Positions 50,198 to 61,931 of a stretch of 64,000 nucleotides of DNA are shown one piece after another. Source of the stretch: Lepiota brunneoincarnata. Its lineage: Eukaryota > Basidiomycota > Agaricomycetes > Agaricales > Agaricaceae. The notes under the pieces were generated by a model, which did not search any database, was not told the DNA's origin, and saw only the letters and a program-made list of their open reading frames with translations. Location of the stretch: assembly GCA_023014365.1 (NCBI GenBank), contig JAEBUN010000001.1:2418001-2482000 (forward strand), in the 5' to 3' direction. The first letter of the stretch is position 1. Each line of letters begins with the position of its first letter. Made by a program: the position numbers and the translations under genes.

Positions 50198-50414
50198 GAG
50201 AGGGCACAAGCTACGCCTTCGGCCGTTTCCGACTTGTTCTCCGACAATGGACACATTGATCTCCAGTGTATTTAAAACTCATAAGGAATATAAAGAATAT
50301 AAGTAAGAGAATACCAAAGGTAAAGGCAACAATGCTGAATCCAGTCTGGCATTAATGGGTAACGAGTCTACCTGAGAGCATGACAGTCATAAAATCCAAC
50401 ATCCAGGCAGTCGT

Positions 50415-52775
50415 TCAACTCCAGACGTCGAGCATAAGCCTTGAGCGTTCTTTAAGAAGCTTGACTTCTGCGACGCCCTCCGTCTCTGCGGATCCACCCT
50501 TGGCCTCGCCAAGTATCCTTGCTAAAATGTCCTCAACTTGCTTGGCCATGTTCTTCGCCTCACCGCAAATGTACACGTAGCCCTTACCGTTGAGGATAGC
50601 ATCGGCAATGTGCTCTCGCTGTTCCAAAATGAGATCCTGCACATAGATTTTACTTCCGTCGGGCTTGTACTTTTGACGAGAGAAGGCGCAGTGCATCTCG
50701 AACTTGCCCTTCAGTTCTTCGATGTACTTGGGCCATTCATCCTTGTACAAGAAATCCTCATCATCGCGACGGCAGCCGTAGAACAAGGAGATGCGACCCC
50801 AATCCTCAAGAGCATCAGGACCGTTCTTTTCGATCGAGCGACGAGCGAGGGCAACTCGTTCCTGGACGAAGCCACGGAAAGGAGCGACACCCTATTTAAA
50901 TGTGAGGTGAGAAGAGGGACGGAGGGAATTAACATGTCGACTTACAGTACCAGGACCAACCATGATGACAGGACTCTTGGGGTTTGTGGGCAATCTGAAG
51001 GTAGAACGCCTCACATGAACCGGTGCTTTGTACATGTTCTCGACCTTGTATGCACCACGGGGACCCTCGATCTTGTACCCAGGTACGCCAATGCGCTCGA
51101 CACCATTCTCGTTAATAAAGGGTATAGGTTCATTGTTGGCAGCGTGCTTGAGGTTGAGGAGGAAATTGGAACCGACACCGTAGACCCATTTCTGTCTAAC
51201 ATTATCGTTGGGGATGTTCTGGTACTTGAGGACAACGGCGGTGACGTGGACGGAGTTGGGGTGAAGTTTAGGGCTGGAGGAAATGGAGTAGTACCTAGGT
51301 TGGAGACGAGGGATAGCAGAAACGATAATATCGAAGGGGATGGGCCATGTAGTCGTGTTTCCCAGGGTAGGGACGGCAGCGAGATCGTTTCCGGCAGCAA
51401 GTTGGAGAACCTCGCCAAGTTTTAAGCAACCATCAGCGATAATTTTGTGGTAGAGGTCCTTGTTGGTATTGAGGTTCTTCAAATACGCCTCAGCATCGGG
51501 ATTGGGCGCATACTTGGACAATGTGCCAAGAATTTGACGACCAGCAACAGCACTGATATCGATGTAATGACGAAGGACAGTGCCGTAGGTGGTAGGTACG
51601 GGGAAGGGAACCTTTGCCAGAGCCGGATCCAAAGATTCAATCCCGATGACGGTATCCTGCTTGTTGTGTAAACCAAGGACGCACAAAAGCCGGTCAACTT
51701 CAAGTTCAGCGTTGGTAGGCCAGACACCAAGATGATCACCATGCTGGTAGGTGATACCCGATCCCTCGATGCTGAGATCAACGTGAACGCAATTGCGATC
51801 CCTGATTGACTGGAAGAGCTCTTTCGCTTCGATGATGGGAGCAGGGTAGGGGTTTTTGGCATCATGAATACCCTTGGTCTTGGTCAAAGCGCGAGCCGAG
51901 TATTCGCCTGACACAGGTTAGTGAAATTTTTTTGAAACCCGCTGATAACGGGCTTACCGAGGTAGACCTTCTCAGGAGGGTGCGAATCGAGTTCCGAAAC
52001 AGCAAAATCAGCGGTATCGCCACCTTGACCTTCCTCAACACCTAAGACGGCAGCGAAGGCTTCCCACATGCCATCCTTCCATTCAAGATAGTCTTCTTCC
52101 ATGCTCTTATCATCGTCGCCTTCGCCACGTTCGCCAATCCGTTGGGCGCCCATCTTTGTGAGAAAGGCGTCAACGTTTCGGCCAATCAGGTTGTAGTGTT
52201 CGTAAGTCTTGTTACCGAGGCCAAAGACGACATATTTGAGACCATCAACCCTATGCGCACCGCTGGAGAACTCAAATGAGTCATCCTGGAGGTTTTGCAT
52301 GAGCTGTACAGCGTTATCGGTGGGTTCACCCTCGCCGTATGTAGCCATAACGAAGAAGGCGACGCAGTCCTCGGGGAGCTGGTCAAGATTCTCAAAGTCG
52401 TATTCCTCGGGGTCGCAGACGAGCGAGGCAAGACCAAACTTGGATTTAGCTTCCTTGGCGAGACGAATTGCATATTCCTCAGCGGTACCGGTCTGCGAGC
52501 CGTAGAAAATCACCAGGCGCTTTTTCTGTGAGAAGGCGGCATGTGTCAGCGTCGTGAGACATGAAGAAGAAACACAGTATACGCACGCCTTCCTTCATCT
52601 TGGTGATGAAATCCCTTGGGTTACCCCCGCCATTTGCAGTTTTATTGCTGCCAGTGGTGAGGGGAGCGGCTTTGGGTTTTGATGCAGCGAAGAGCTGGTC
52701 GCGGAAGAGATAACAGGCAGCAAGAACGACGCCGAGCGTCAGAATGACTACATCCGATGTCGATGTAGAAGACAT
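50415..52775 (-). CDS. NADPH-cytochrome P450 reductase
   Basis: N-terminal anchor VVILTLGVVLAACYLF after MSSTSTSD (start 52775). FMN domain: IFYGSQTGTAEEYAIRLA, VMATYGEGEPTDNAVQL, VFGLGNKTYEHYN. Connecting and FAD domain: DHLGVWPTNAELEVDRLL, RYYSISSSPKLH, GVGSNFLLNL. NADPH part: MVGPGT-GVAPFRGFVQER across an intron, LFYGCRRDDEDFLYKDEW, YVYICGEAKNMAKQVEDIL, and the conserved aromatic Trp one residue before the end (DVWS). It is the ER-bound electron donor for P450s, including sterol demethylation and ligninolytic detoxification. Five or more introns; all frames intact. Confidence 0.93.
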
Positions 52776-53194
52776 GGCCGACCAGGAGAGGGCGAACGGA
52801 AGCGCTGAAGGAAAATTGGTGCGATTGGATACTGACATAGTGAGAAGAGAAGAGGGCAGGAATATACCAAGGAAGGGTGAGCTCGCCTCTATGCAACGAG
52901 GGTACTTGATGCGGGCGAGGGACTTGAGGGGAAAAAAAAAGAGCGCCAGAGGGTGATGGAAGAAGTACTTGAAAGAGCTGGACGTGGCACACTCGGTGTC
53001 ACACAAATCCGGCCTCGGCTGTTTGGTCCAATCCTCTCGGATCACTCTCACGCATACCCCACTGCCTCAATGCATAAGCAGTATGACTTGCACGGAGTAA
53101 TTATCCTACCGGGTGTTACTACCTTATCACTTCTCTCCCGTTTTACACCGCCATCTAGGCGATCTAGCGTAAGTTACAATGTTATTGTGTACCC
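52776..53194. other. Upstream region of the P450 reductase gene, no gene supported
   Basis: Contains the promoter of the reductase (read leftward) and the 3' end of the SET gene. Open frames here do not resemble proteins. Confidence 0.4.
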
Positions 53195-54527
53195 TCACGT
53201 CAGAGTCCCAACTGTGAGATGCTCCCGCGTACCCCAAGCCGAATGAGCCTCAGGTCGTAGTACTATTGCTCGCATCTCAGCAACCTCCCCACTATCAGCC
53301 CCAACTTCGTAAGAATACCACTCCGCCGCAATGCCGGCCCAGCTGCGCGTTGCGGCGGTACTGCAATCCCACATGTAAGCCTCACGTGTTATGATAACCA
53401 AGAAGACTCACTCCGAATGGGATGCTGCGACCCAGGCTGCATCAGCAGCAAGCCTGCCGCGTTCACTCCAATAACCTTCCTCATCCTCGAGTTTCCATAT
53501 CCGCCGCACTAAAACGATCGCCTCAGCCCCACCGATGCGACCATTGCCCCATGATGCGAATCGCTCATATTCTTGTGAGATAGCTTCCAGTCGTCTGTCC
53601 GATGCCCGTGACTCTGCCTCGGGCAGCGAGCATACGCTACATTGACACTCAAACCCATATTGCTCCGCAAGAAAAGCCCTAAGAATGTTACTTGTCACCA
53701 GTGGATTAACGATGCGATGGGACCGTACCTGCGCTGATGTCGTGATCGCTTCGGGTTCGTGTAACTAGTGAGCAGTTCCTAGGTTGTTTGCCATCAGTCA
53801 CTTCAGAAGACCGTAAAAGACGGGCTACAATTCTCGCCTCTCCTTGTTTCACATTCTTGAGCGCGTGAACAAAAAGCGTCTTCTCTTTCTCCCGCCAGGT
53901 ATAAACGACATTAAATGCACTCGAGCACCCGTGATTTATTCTCGCCATCCGTGGGAATATGCCGACCCCGTCTCCTGCAGCTACAGCGTTCGTCTGAAAA
54001 ATGGCCAATGCAACCTCATCCTGGTGCTTCTCGGGGTCCAGATGCTTGGGGAAGTTCACATAAGAAAGATTGAAAAAGGCATTCTGCTCGTCTTGGCTGA
54101 GCTTAGCCAGTAGCCCGGCAATGAGAGCAGTTGGTGATGAAGCGACTGCAGTATTCGAGTGAGCATATGAAAGTCTCCGCAAGTGGCAACTGCGAAGAGA
54201 GACACAACTGACTTTGATGAGGCACGACAAAGAGTGGCTTCTCACGCAACAATAGTTCACCTTGCTATGCAGACATTCAGCATTTCTCGCAATTAAACTG
54301 TATCAAGCTCAACGTACCCTAATGTGACGCGACGCTAAGAGACCTTTGCCCTTGCCCGGCAAGTCCGCGACAAAAAAGGGGGAGGCCGTCCTGCTGCCAG
54401 ATGCATTTTGAGCACCGGGATCCGAGGGATGCAACTTGCCGCCATTGAAAACAAGAGCAACCAAGAGTATTAATCCAGTGAAGACTGTAGAGATGAGCAG
54501 GACATATTTTCTGGAAGAAATCTGCAA
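53195..54527 (-). CDS. Membrane-anchored SET-domain (SMYD-like) protein
   Basis: Starts MQISSRKYVLLISTVFTGLI: a single hydrophobic segment (residues 8-27) precedes the SET fold. SET landmarks: FFVADLPGKGKGLLASRHIR, after an intron QGELLLREKPLFVV, AIFQTNAVAAGDGVGIFPRM with ARINHGCSSAFNV (the NHxC core), VHALKNVKQGE then ELLTSYTNP, and a post-SET Cys set in FECQCSVCSLPEAE. The C-terminus is helical (WAGIAAEWYSYEVG). Family members methylate lysines, but many mushroom SET paralogues are uncharacterised and a transmembrane anchor is not typical of histone methyltransferases. The intron before ELLTSY fits best with a GC donor at 53837. The stop lies at 53195. Confidence 0.78.
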
Positions 54528-54875
54528 TAATATGAACCCAGTCCAGGGAAATCCAATAGAACACGTACAGAGTCTGAGGCAGGACGCGGTTTCGAAAACT
54601 TTCCAGTTACAGGACCTGTATTTGTAGGTGGAATTGCCCCAGGCTTTCGTCTTCGTGGATCAGGCATCCTCTCTGTGGTGCAGTAGAATGTTTGTTGTTC
54701 CCATCCCTAGTGATGGCCGGGTTACATAGCCACGACTCCCACAGGACGAGCGGATCAGAGTTGTCTTGTGCCTTATATACCAGCCATGTCGTGAATACTG
54801 AGCCAGTGGGTCGTACATATAATACATGCAGGTAGATAATGAGACAGAGAGATAAAAGAAAATGTCTATTAGTGT
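54528..54875. other. Intergenic stretch between two minus-strand genes
   Basis: Upstream region of the SET gene and 3' flank of the DUF202 gene. No gene or notable repeat seen. Confidence 0.4.
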
Positions 54876-55670
54876 TCAAAGGGGACCTTCCCAGAGTCCG
54901 TCGAACTCCAGCTCCCCGGAAGCAAGCATTGCAAAGATCACAGTTACGAGGAGAGTCAGAACAATGGCGATGAAAACCACCCCAAACCTAGCTACAGGGA
55001 AAAATCCTTTGATCAGGGCAGCCTGCACCATGAAATAGCGAACGAAACCTGTAAGGATTCCGGTCGTAAGCCAAAGGTGCTTGCCCTTCGGTCCAACTGA
55101 TTTACACTTACCAATTGCGAGAACGATAATGCCCGCTCCAACAACCGTTGCCCCCAAAGGACGGTAAATGTTCTGTGCCCTCTCTGCATCAACCCGGCCT
55201 GATGTGCTGAAAAGCTGCACGAGCGCTAAATAGAATAAGCGTCGTCAGGGCGTCGTGTGGTCACCAATGCGAGATCTGCACCCACCCACACCAGCTGATG
55301 CGATAGTAAGACTGGTCCGCATGTAAGCTAGGAACGTTCTCTCCAGTGCAAGATGGTCCCTCGCCACACTGCCCGAATTCTGCAATCTCAACGAAACACG
55401 ATCGCTCCACCCTCCAGTAAGACTCTGCCGGGCCCATTTTGAAGGCGATTTTGAAAGCGTCCCCGCAGCGGACAACGAACCAAAGGAGGACGATCGTTTG
55501 GCTGACTTTGGTAGTAAAAGTGGCTCCTCTTCTTCGGAGCTACCTGGTTCCCTTACCTCCATACGATATTTCCTGTTTAGGTCGTCCAAGCTATACCACA
55601 CGGGGGGCTCGCAGGGTTGGCGAGAGGCGGGACCGGCTTCGAACCCCTGCGGGGCTTTGAGTGAGGGCAT
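54876..55670 (-). CDS. DUF202 (YidH-like) membrane protein
   Basis: Two or three exons. From the ATG at 55670 (MPSLKAPQGFEAGPASRQP) about 100 polar residues lead to the DUF202 hallmark ARDHLALERTFLAYMRTSL, first helix TIASAGVALVQLF, then after an intron a second helix ATVVGAGIIVLAIG, and a final helix FGVVFIAIVLTLLVTVIFAM near the C-terminus (GELEFDGLWEGPL). DUF202 is also the membrane part of VTC polyphosphate polymerase; this free-standing form is common in fungi and of unknown function. An upstream exon with an earlier ATG is possible because the frame stays open to 55712. Confidence 0.78.
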
Positions 55671-57137
55671 GGGGGAGGTATATGGACCGTCGGAAGAAGG
55701 TTGGACCAACAAGAGTTCGCTTGGCGCAGCTCGCCGAAAGGATATATTGTCTGCTCCATCACGAACGCGTGACGGCTACATACATCACCTTGAACCGGAA
55801 TCGCATTCTGGAAAGTCAACTCCCGAGCATTTGATACCCCTTCTCAGTTGCGAAATACTCGCAAGACACCCAACCAGCTTCACCCTGAACGCCCTACAAG
55901 AGGAACAGGGTGAGGGGAGCGGTTAGAGTAATTTGTGACAAGTTACGAGAAGACTGGTTTACTTGTCTCTCCTTGCCCTTCCCAGTGCTCCGCAGGGGGC
56001 AGCGTCAGGGAGCACTGGAGCCCTCGTCACTCTCATACGCTCTCAGCCCAGCATTTTCCGCAGCTACTCGAGAGGCCCAATTACACTCATTTGACAAGCC
56101 CCAATAACGTATCCCGCCGTCCTTGACCCATACCCTCCATGGACTCCCCTAGGGGATTCTAACTGACACTCATGGTCTCAGGCGCACGGAAAGGGACGCC
56201 TACTCGGTACTCAGCGTTGGAGAGTCTTCTGCAGCGGCCACCTTGATCTTGATATTGCCCCACATGGTCCCTTGACGCAGTATCTGCGTGGAAACTCTTA
56301 CGCTCGCATTTACGACCCCTCAATTGCATTTCAAGTTGCGATGCTACCAACCATTGGATCATCCTCGGCACCGTCACCCCCATCCTCAGTAAGAACGTCA
56401 ACACCGTTGCTGGCAATGGTAATTGATAGTTATTGCTGCGGGAAAGACGTCCAAGGGTGCCCCATTGTCCTTCCGTAATACCTACGTTCTGTAATACTTA
56501 CGTCCCCGGCAACAGTGACGAAAGGCTCCATCAGTTCCGCGGATGTTCGCCTTGCCTCCAAGCAATCCCGAAACCAGCCGAGAATTAAAAACAAGATTTG
56601 CGGACCTATTTCGTTATTTGTCGCTAGGTATCGCTATGCCCACGTGCTTTTTACGTTCTGTCGCAATGCAGAAATGATAGCCGGCGTGTCCAGGGCAGTA
56701 TCGATGTAGCAAAGGCCAAATCTTGGCAAGTGTTCAGCTTGGATCTACTCATGAGGCCTACGTCGGGACTCTGGACTCTGTTGCTGGAGTATATCTTCCT
56801 CATCTGCCTCTCGGTGACCCTCTCTCTGAGCACTGAATTAAGTTCAAAAACATGGGCACCTTAGGATGCGTGCTGGATCCGAACAATCACCAGGTGCCGT
56901 TGACATAAAGTTCGGTGCCTAACGATTACCTCGACTTTGTATATTGAATTTCACCTCAAGGACCCCACGCTAAGGGTCGCACAGGAACCGAAGAGTGATT
57001 CCTCGTATCACCGACAACCTTCGATGTGTGCCTTCGGCAGCAGCTGAGCCATAAAATCCTCCAGTCGGCGGTAGTCTTTCTCTTTGTTTCTTTCGGGTCG
57101 ACGCCTTTCTTTCTTCACATTATTATCAGTTGTGTGA
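55671..57137. other. 1.5-kb gap with uncertain exon-like fragments
   Basis: No complete gene is supported. On the minus strand between 56720 and 56170 there are short coding-like pieces (AIISALRQN, ILFLILGWFRDCLEARRT, AELMEPFVTVAGD, NGVDVLTEDGGDGAEDDPM, TMWGNIKIKVAAAEDS), some next to GT and AG signals. They might be a decayed or unrecognised gene, but I could not build one continuous frame. The remainder, including 56830-57137, holds only the upstream region of the DUF6534 gene. Confidence 0.3.
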
Positions 57138-58714
57138 ATGGGTCTTTTTGACACCAACTTAGGTGTGAGCTTTTAATCAAACGTCGTGACTTAAATGGCC
57201 TGAAACCCGGCGTGTTGCTGTCTCTAGGGGCCTTGTTAATTGGCATTTTCAGTACGTTCATATCTGCTACCATGGGGCTTTCCGCTGATTCAACTAGTCA
57301 ACACATATCTCTACGGCCTTGTGTCATACCAATATGCCATTTATGCAGGGTCTAGTGAGGTTGATTCAATATTGACCGCGCGGTGGTACTGACTGACTTG
57401 CAGATCACAAGGACCCATTCTGGATCAGGCAAACAATCTCTTGCCTATAGCCGCTAGGCCACTTTATTTACTATGGCCACTTAGATTGATGGTCTTCACA
57501 CTATTTGCTTTGGATACCGTGCACAGTGTATCGTGAGTGTGGCCTCTTTCGCAAGTATTTGGTTAATGGTCTCCATGCAGTGTTATCTATCTCTCTTGGA
57601 TATACGCGTGCGTTGTTACCCACAACTAAATATCATAGCCTGTATCTCATAATTACAACAGTGTGGAGAACTTCACCAACCCCATGAGTTTGCTCAGTGC
57701 GCACCCAATTTTCTCAAGGGAGACAGCGACCTTTTCCGACCCTTCGATAATAAGATTCGTACTGGCCATATCCCTTAACCGCATTCATTACGGCCTGCAC
57801 AGCATTCCTGGTGCAAATTTTCTTCGCCTACAGGTCAGCTTTTAACAGCTCTTTATTGGACAGATTTCATTTTGCATAGGATTTTGAAGTTCACGTGTAG
57901 CTGGGTCGCCTCGGGCCTGGTTTTGACTCTTTCCGTGGCGACTTTGGGGATAGGCTTAGTAAGCCAGCGCCAAGGCGTGGTGTGCAAAGATGTAAGCCAT
58001 CTTTGCTCCGTCTTCCTTCGTGTTTCGTGACATCATACAATCAGTCTGCCGGATATGATTCATATGAGACCTCTTCTTGCTGCTTGGCTGTCTATGGAAG
58101 TCGCCGTGGATATGCTGATCGCGGCCATTCTCCTGTTCAAATTGTCGAGATCTAAGACTGGGTACAAGAGCTCAGACCATGTTATCAACCGTTTGATGCG
58201 CATGTCCGTGCAGACAGGTAAACACCGATCATTCTGTGAAATGAGAGGGGAGAACTAACGGCAGATCTATAATTTGTTCAGGACTCTGTGTCGGCGTTTT
58301 TGCCATTACATGCTTAATTTTCTTTTTTACAAGCCCCGAGACCCATTTCTTTGCATTGTTCGGAATCCCAATTAGTCGTGTCTACACCAATGTGAGTGAT
58401 AAAAAAAAAGCTAAGGCCCCAAGATCGACCTTGGGAAACCAATATCTAGACTTTCATGGATACGCTGCTGGCCCGGTTAAGTTTACGAGAAATACTTCTC
58501 GACAAGTCTGGGGTATGTGTTACTGTTACCGATTGATCGGCTCTTCATTGCCTTTCATCTCCAGCAAACCAGTGGGAGCTTCTGGTCACCCGAAAGGCGG
58601 ATTCGTGCTCTGTCGAGTGGTACTGTCCAATTGCAAGTCATGAAGGAAGTACATACGATGACTGACAACACCGACGACGTGCCGAGTCCCTGTGTAGTAG
58701 AGGTCAAGCCCTGA
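57138..58714 (+). CDS. DUF6534 seven-helix membrane protein
   Basis: Starts MGLFDTNLG at 57138. Exons rebuilt by frame give GALLIGIF, INTYLYGLVSYQYAIYAG, DHKDPFWIR joined to LMVFTLFALDTVHSV, WPYPLTAFITACTAFLVQIF followed by FAYR, CSWVASGLVLTLSVATLGIG, RPLLAAWLSMEVAVDMLIAA followed by ILLFKLSRSKTGYK, DHVINRLMRMSVQT and LCVGVFAITCLIFFFTSPET, then a cytosolic tail (SFWSPERRIRALSSGTVQLQ). This is the order of helices and the Arg-Ser-Arg-Thr-Gly loop typical of the mushroom-expanded DUF6534 family, of unknown function. The intron between DPFWIR and LMVF runs from 57429 to 57484 and starts with GC rather than GT. It converges on the next gene, with 70 bp between stop codons. Confidence 0.72.
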
Positions 58715-58784
58715 CGGCATCCTCATAGTCAGTACCAGTGTGCTGAAGCAATTTGGAATGTATAAGTGTACATTATGGACCTGT

Positions 58785-60242
58785 TCATTGTCGTTTCTCC
58801 TTCGGACCACCTATAGTATACAATATACTACCGAGGAATACCATAGCGGCACCTATAGCAAGTTGTGCATTCCATCCATTGCCGAACCACCAAACGCTAA
58901 AGCACAAACTTATTGCTTTGCGTGCAGTCAATACAATGTGAGTGGATACGGAAGACACTTGCTATGACGACATTCAACATTGGCAAGGATTAGAGAGGAT
59001 GGCGACAAACCGAGGATAAACGATTCACGCCTGAGACACAGATCAACTGCGAGGCCAGGTTGCCGGCGAGTATCAAGTACGAGATGACCGCTGAGGATTC
59101 TGATGGGGAATTAGAAAGGCTTTTTATGCCCTGAGTAATGTCTGAACCGAGAAACAAGAATACTGGAAGCGAGAGTGCATGCTGGACGGTGTATGGCGAC
59201 AATTAGGGACCGCCGAGACCGGGGAAATTTGGGAACTCACAGTGTAGAACACCCCTTCTTTCCAGCAGGGTCCATAGGTTTGGTACGTTTTTTCTTGCAA
59301 GAGTCCAAGGAACCCCGTGCAGAACAGAGATACAACGAGCATCGTTATACCAATGAAGTACGTTCTCAATTCCTCGGCTGGTCGAGGAGAAGGTGCTGGA
59401 GAGCTCTTAGTGGCAGTACTTGGTCTTGAAAATGCTGTAAGGACAACACCCATGGTTACAATGGCAATCGATGTCTATGATTTTTGGATCTTCAGGGATA
59501 GGGAACCCACACGGTAGTCAGCGGACCTACGATCTGGCGCATTGAATAATGCTTTTTGAGAAACAAACGACCGAATAACATGGACACAGCCAAGCCTGGC
59601 AGAGATTAAGGATGCAGATAGGTGTCAGAGAACTGGTACTTACTGCCAGAACGAAGGACAATTTGCACTGTCAAAGGGACTTTGTAGGCAAAGACCCAGT
59701 TGTTTAAAAGAGAACCCGCAGTCAGCACAAGTACCTGGAGCCCCCATTGTCCAAGCGGCACTTGTCGTGGTTTAAGTCGAGGTAAAATATGGGGTTTTTG
59801 AAAGGAAAGGAATGAAGGGAGTGACTGTGATGTAATGAAAAGCATCTGGGAGAATGTGAGGGCAGAGCCTGGATGTGTGGGTTGGTATTCCTGTCAAACA
59901 TGAAACCAGATTCGGAAATTCATACCGATGCGGGGATTGACCAGAAGAAGCTCCTCGTATGCCCAGACGTTCCTGTGGATGAAGGTTCAGTATTCATTCC
60001 GGAACAAATCAGGGATAGGCTTACGTGCAACAGCCTCCAAATACCAGTGCCAGTATCTGTTACATGTCAGACACCATATGAAGGAGGACCATTATAGAAA
60101 CTGTAATCACCGAGTAGAGGTCCAACAGAGCTGGTGCCACGACAGATACCCCTGGCGGTTTGGTGGTGTCCGGGTCCGCTGTCCCATTAGATGTTGGATT
60201 CTTGTTTGATAGCTTAGTGGAAGACTTCCTGTTCCTGGACAT
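58785..60242 (-). CDS. UDP-N-acetylglucosamine transporter, UAA/SLC35B4 family (YEA4-like)
   Basis: Starts MSRNRKSSTKLSNKNPT at 60242. About ten helices are expected; conserved blocks seen are LTFSQMLFITSQSLPSFL, LLNNWVFAYKVPLTVQIVLR, SMLFGRLFLKKHYSMRQI, GVVLTAFSRPS, ELRTYFIGITMLVVSLFCTG followed by FLGLLQEKTYQTYGPCWKEG, NLASQLICVSGVNRLSS, and the last helix AAMVFLGSILYTIGG. In yeast Yea4 supplies UDP-GlcNAc to the endoplasmic reticulum for chitin-related synthesis. Six or more introns; stop TGA at 58785-58787. Frames I followed are intact. Confidence 0.82.
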
Positions 60243-60427
60243 GGTTGGAGGGAGAGCAAGCGCGTAGCCAGACAACACAAAGCTGTTTGTTGGGTTTGCT
60301 ACTCCGATACGATCATGACAGTGAGAAGAGAACGACGAGAAGAGCGCTCTGTGTCACGTGCCTGAGGAGGAGATGAAGCGCAGACTCGAGGAAGCAGAAT
60401 TAACTATTTACATCATAGGAGGACAGA

Positions 60428-61429
60428 TTAATTCATTATCGTAGAGAACCGCAGTCGCATGTAGACTACTGCCCATTTCCCGCTCTTATCCTGGCAGTCT
60501 ACACGGCACTGGTCAACAACTTCCTCCATTATCTCCTTGGCCTCAGCATCGGTCATTTCCTTGAAGAATGTGTTGCGCGCAAAGAGATCTAGCCAGTCGA
60601 AAAGACCCGCGGAAAGCGGCGTTATTCGAGGCGTCAATGACATGTGTGTTGGCTGGAAACCAGACGTGACGAGTAGCTGGAGTGTATGTAAAATTTTAGA
60701 GCTTCAATTTGCCCGCACACTCATACTGGTTTCAAATACCTTGACATAGTCCTCCATCGAGGGAAAGTACCACGGGTCGTGAGCCTCTGCATCATAGCCT
60801 CTGCTTTTCATGGCGCGGTAAATCGCGGCTCTGACGCCTAGTGCAGGGGTTCAGAATGCCTTCATGGAGTAGAGCTGAGTTCCCACCTATACAGTTCATG
60901 AATCCGCCCATTTCTGCCACGAAGCGACCTCCTGGCCGTAGGACCCGTCTGACCCCCCTGAGCACCCCCATAGGATCTTTCTTGCACCAGTGCAATGCGG
61001 AATTACTGAAGACGGCGTCGAATCGTTCTTGTGCCTCTGGGAGTTCATCTGGAATGTCAAGATCTTGAACGTCCGATACGAAGGCATATCTCAATCCATT
61101 AGACCGTGCTTTGTCTATCTGTCACAGTCAAGTGAGTACCGAAGCCAGAAATCGGGATGTAAACAGGTAGTTACCATGCTTTCGCTGAAGTCCACCCCCA
61201 CCACAAGCCCACCTTCCTTTTGCTCGACGACTTTCGAGATCTCCAAGCTAACTTCCCCACTTCCACAACCGAGGTCTAGGATCCGTTCACCGGGACGAGG
61301 GTTCAGCAATTCAAGAACTGGGGCAACAAAGGCAGATGAATAGACAAATGAAGCCGTTCTGTTGTATTGGCTCGCGTTCCATGCCGAGCCCTCCATGCCC
61401 TTACTGTTAAGACCTTGAGCGTCAGACAT
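60428..61429 (-). CDS. SAM-dependent class I methyltransferase
   Basis: Starts MSDAQGLNSKGMEGSAWNAS at 61429. Motif I ERILDLGCGSGEVSLEISK, post-I VVGVDFSESMV, acidic DVQDLDIPDELPEA, the central FDAVFSNSALHWCKKD and VRRVLRPGGRFVAEM place it near trans-aconitate and malonyl-ACP methyltransferases. The C-terminal part (DWLDLFARNTFFKEMTDAEA) fits that group. Three introns; stop at 60428. The small acid acceptor is inferred, not shown. Confidence 0.83.
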
Positions 61430-61931
61430 AGCACAGTGCGCGTGGGGAACTCGACCAACGATGTTTAAGGGGATTTCAATGATTAATGGGATAAGAACCA
61501 AGAGAACCAATCATCACGTCAGGATTAGAGGTCGGCCGACTTGAAAATGTACTTTATCCAACGGCCGAGCTGAGATGCGGCCCTTTGAGCCTCAGTTTTC
61601 GGGCAACAAAATAAACTCAAAATGGACTAATACGCCCGTATACGACTCTACAATAGATAGTCAACGAGATCGAGAGATCGAGCCGTCCTCACAACTCAAC
61701 CACAGAATCCAGCAGGCGGTGGTCCCCGAACGTGCGGAGTCGGCCACGAACGTCTTGTTTTTATACCGATCACGGACTTCATTTCCTGTTCGAACTTGCT
61801 AGCACGTTGCTCGCCGATTTCTTGCGACTCAACACATTACCGGCCTTTTCATTGGGTGCATCGACCAATAAAAGGCTTGACGTCGCTACATTCGTGTACA
61901 TGTATTTATGACGCTAATGACCTGACAATGC
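61430..61931. other. Intergenic stretch, no gene supported
   Basis: Between the methyltransferase start and the VIP1-like stop, both on the minus strand. No convincing coding exon, repeat or RNA gene. Confidence 0.4.

Noticed and set aside
50538..51425. Plus-strand frame of 295 codons inside the P450 reductase gene
   Set aside because: Antisense shadow of a strongly conserved reductase exon; no fungal-style introns or recognised motifs.
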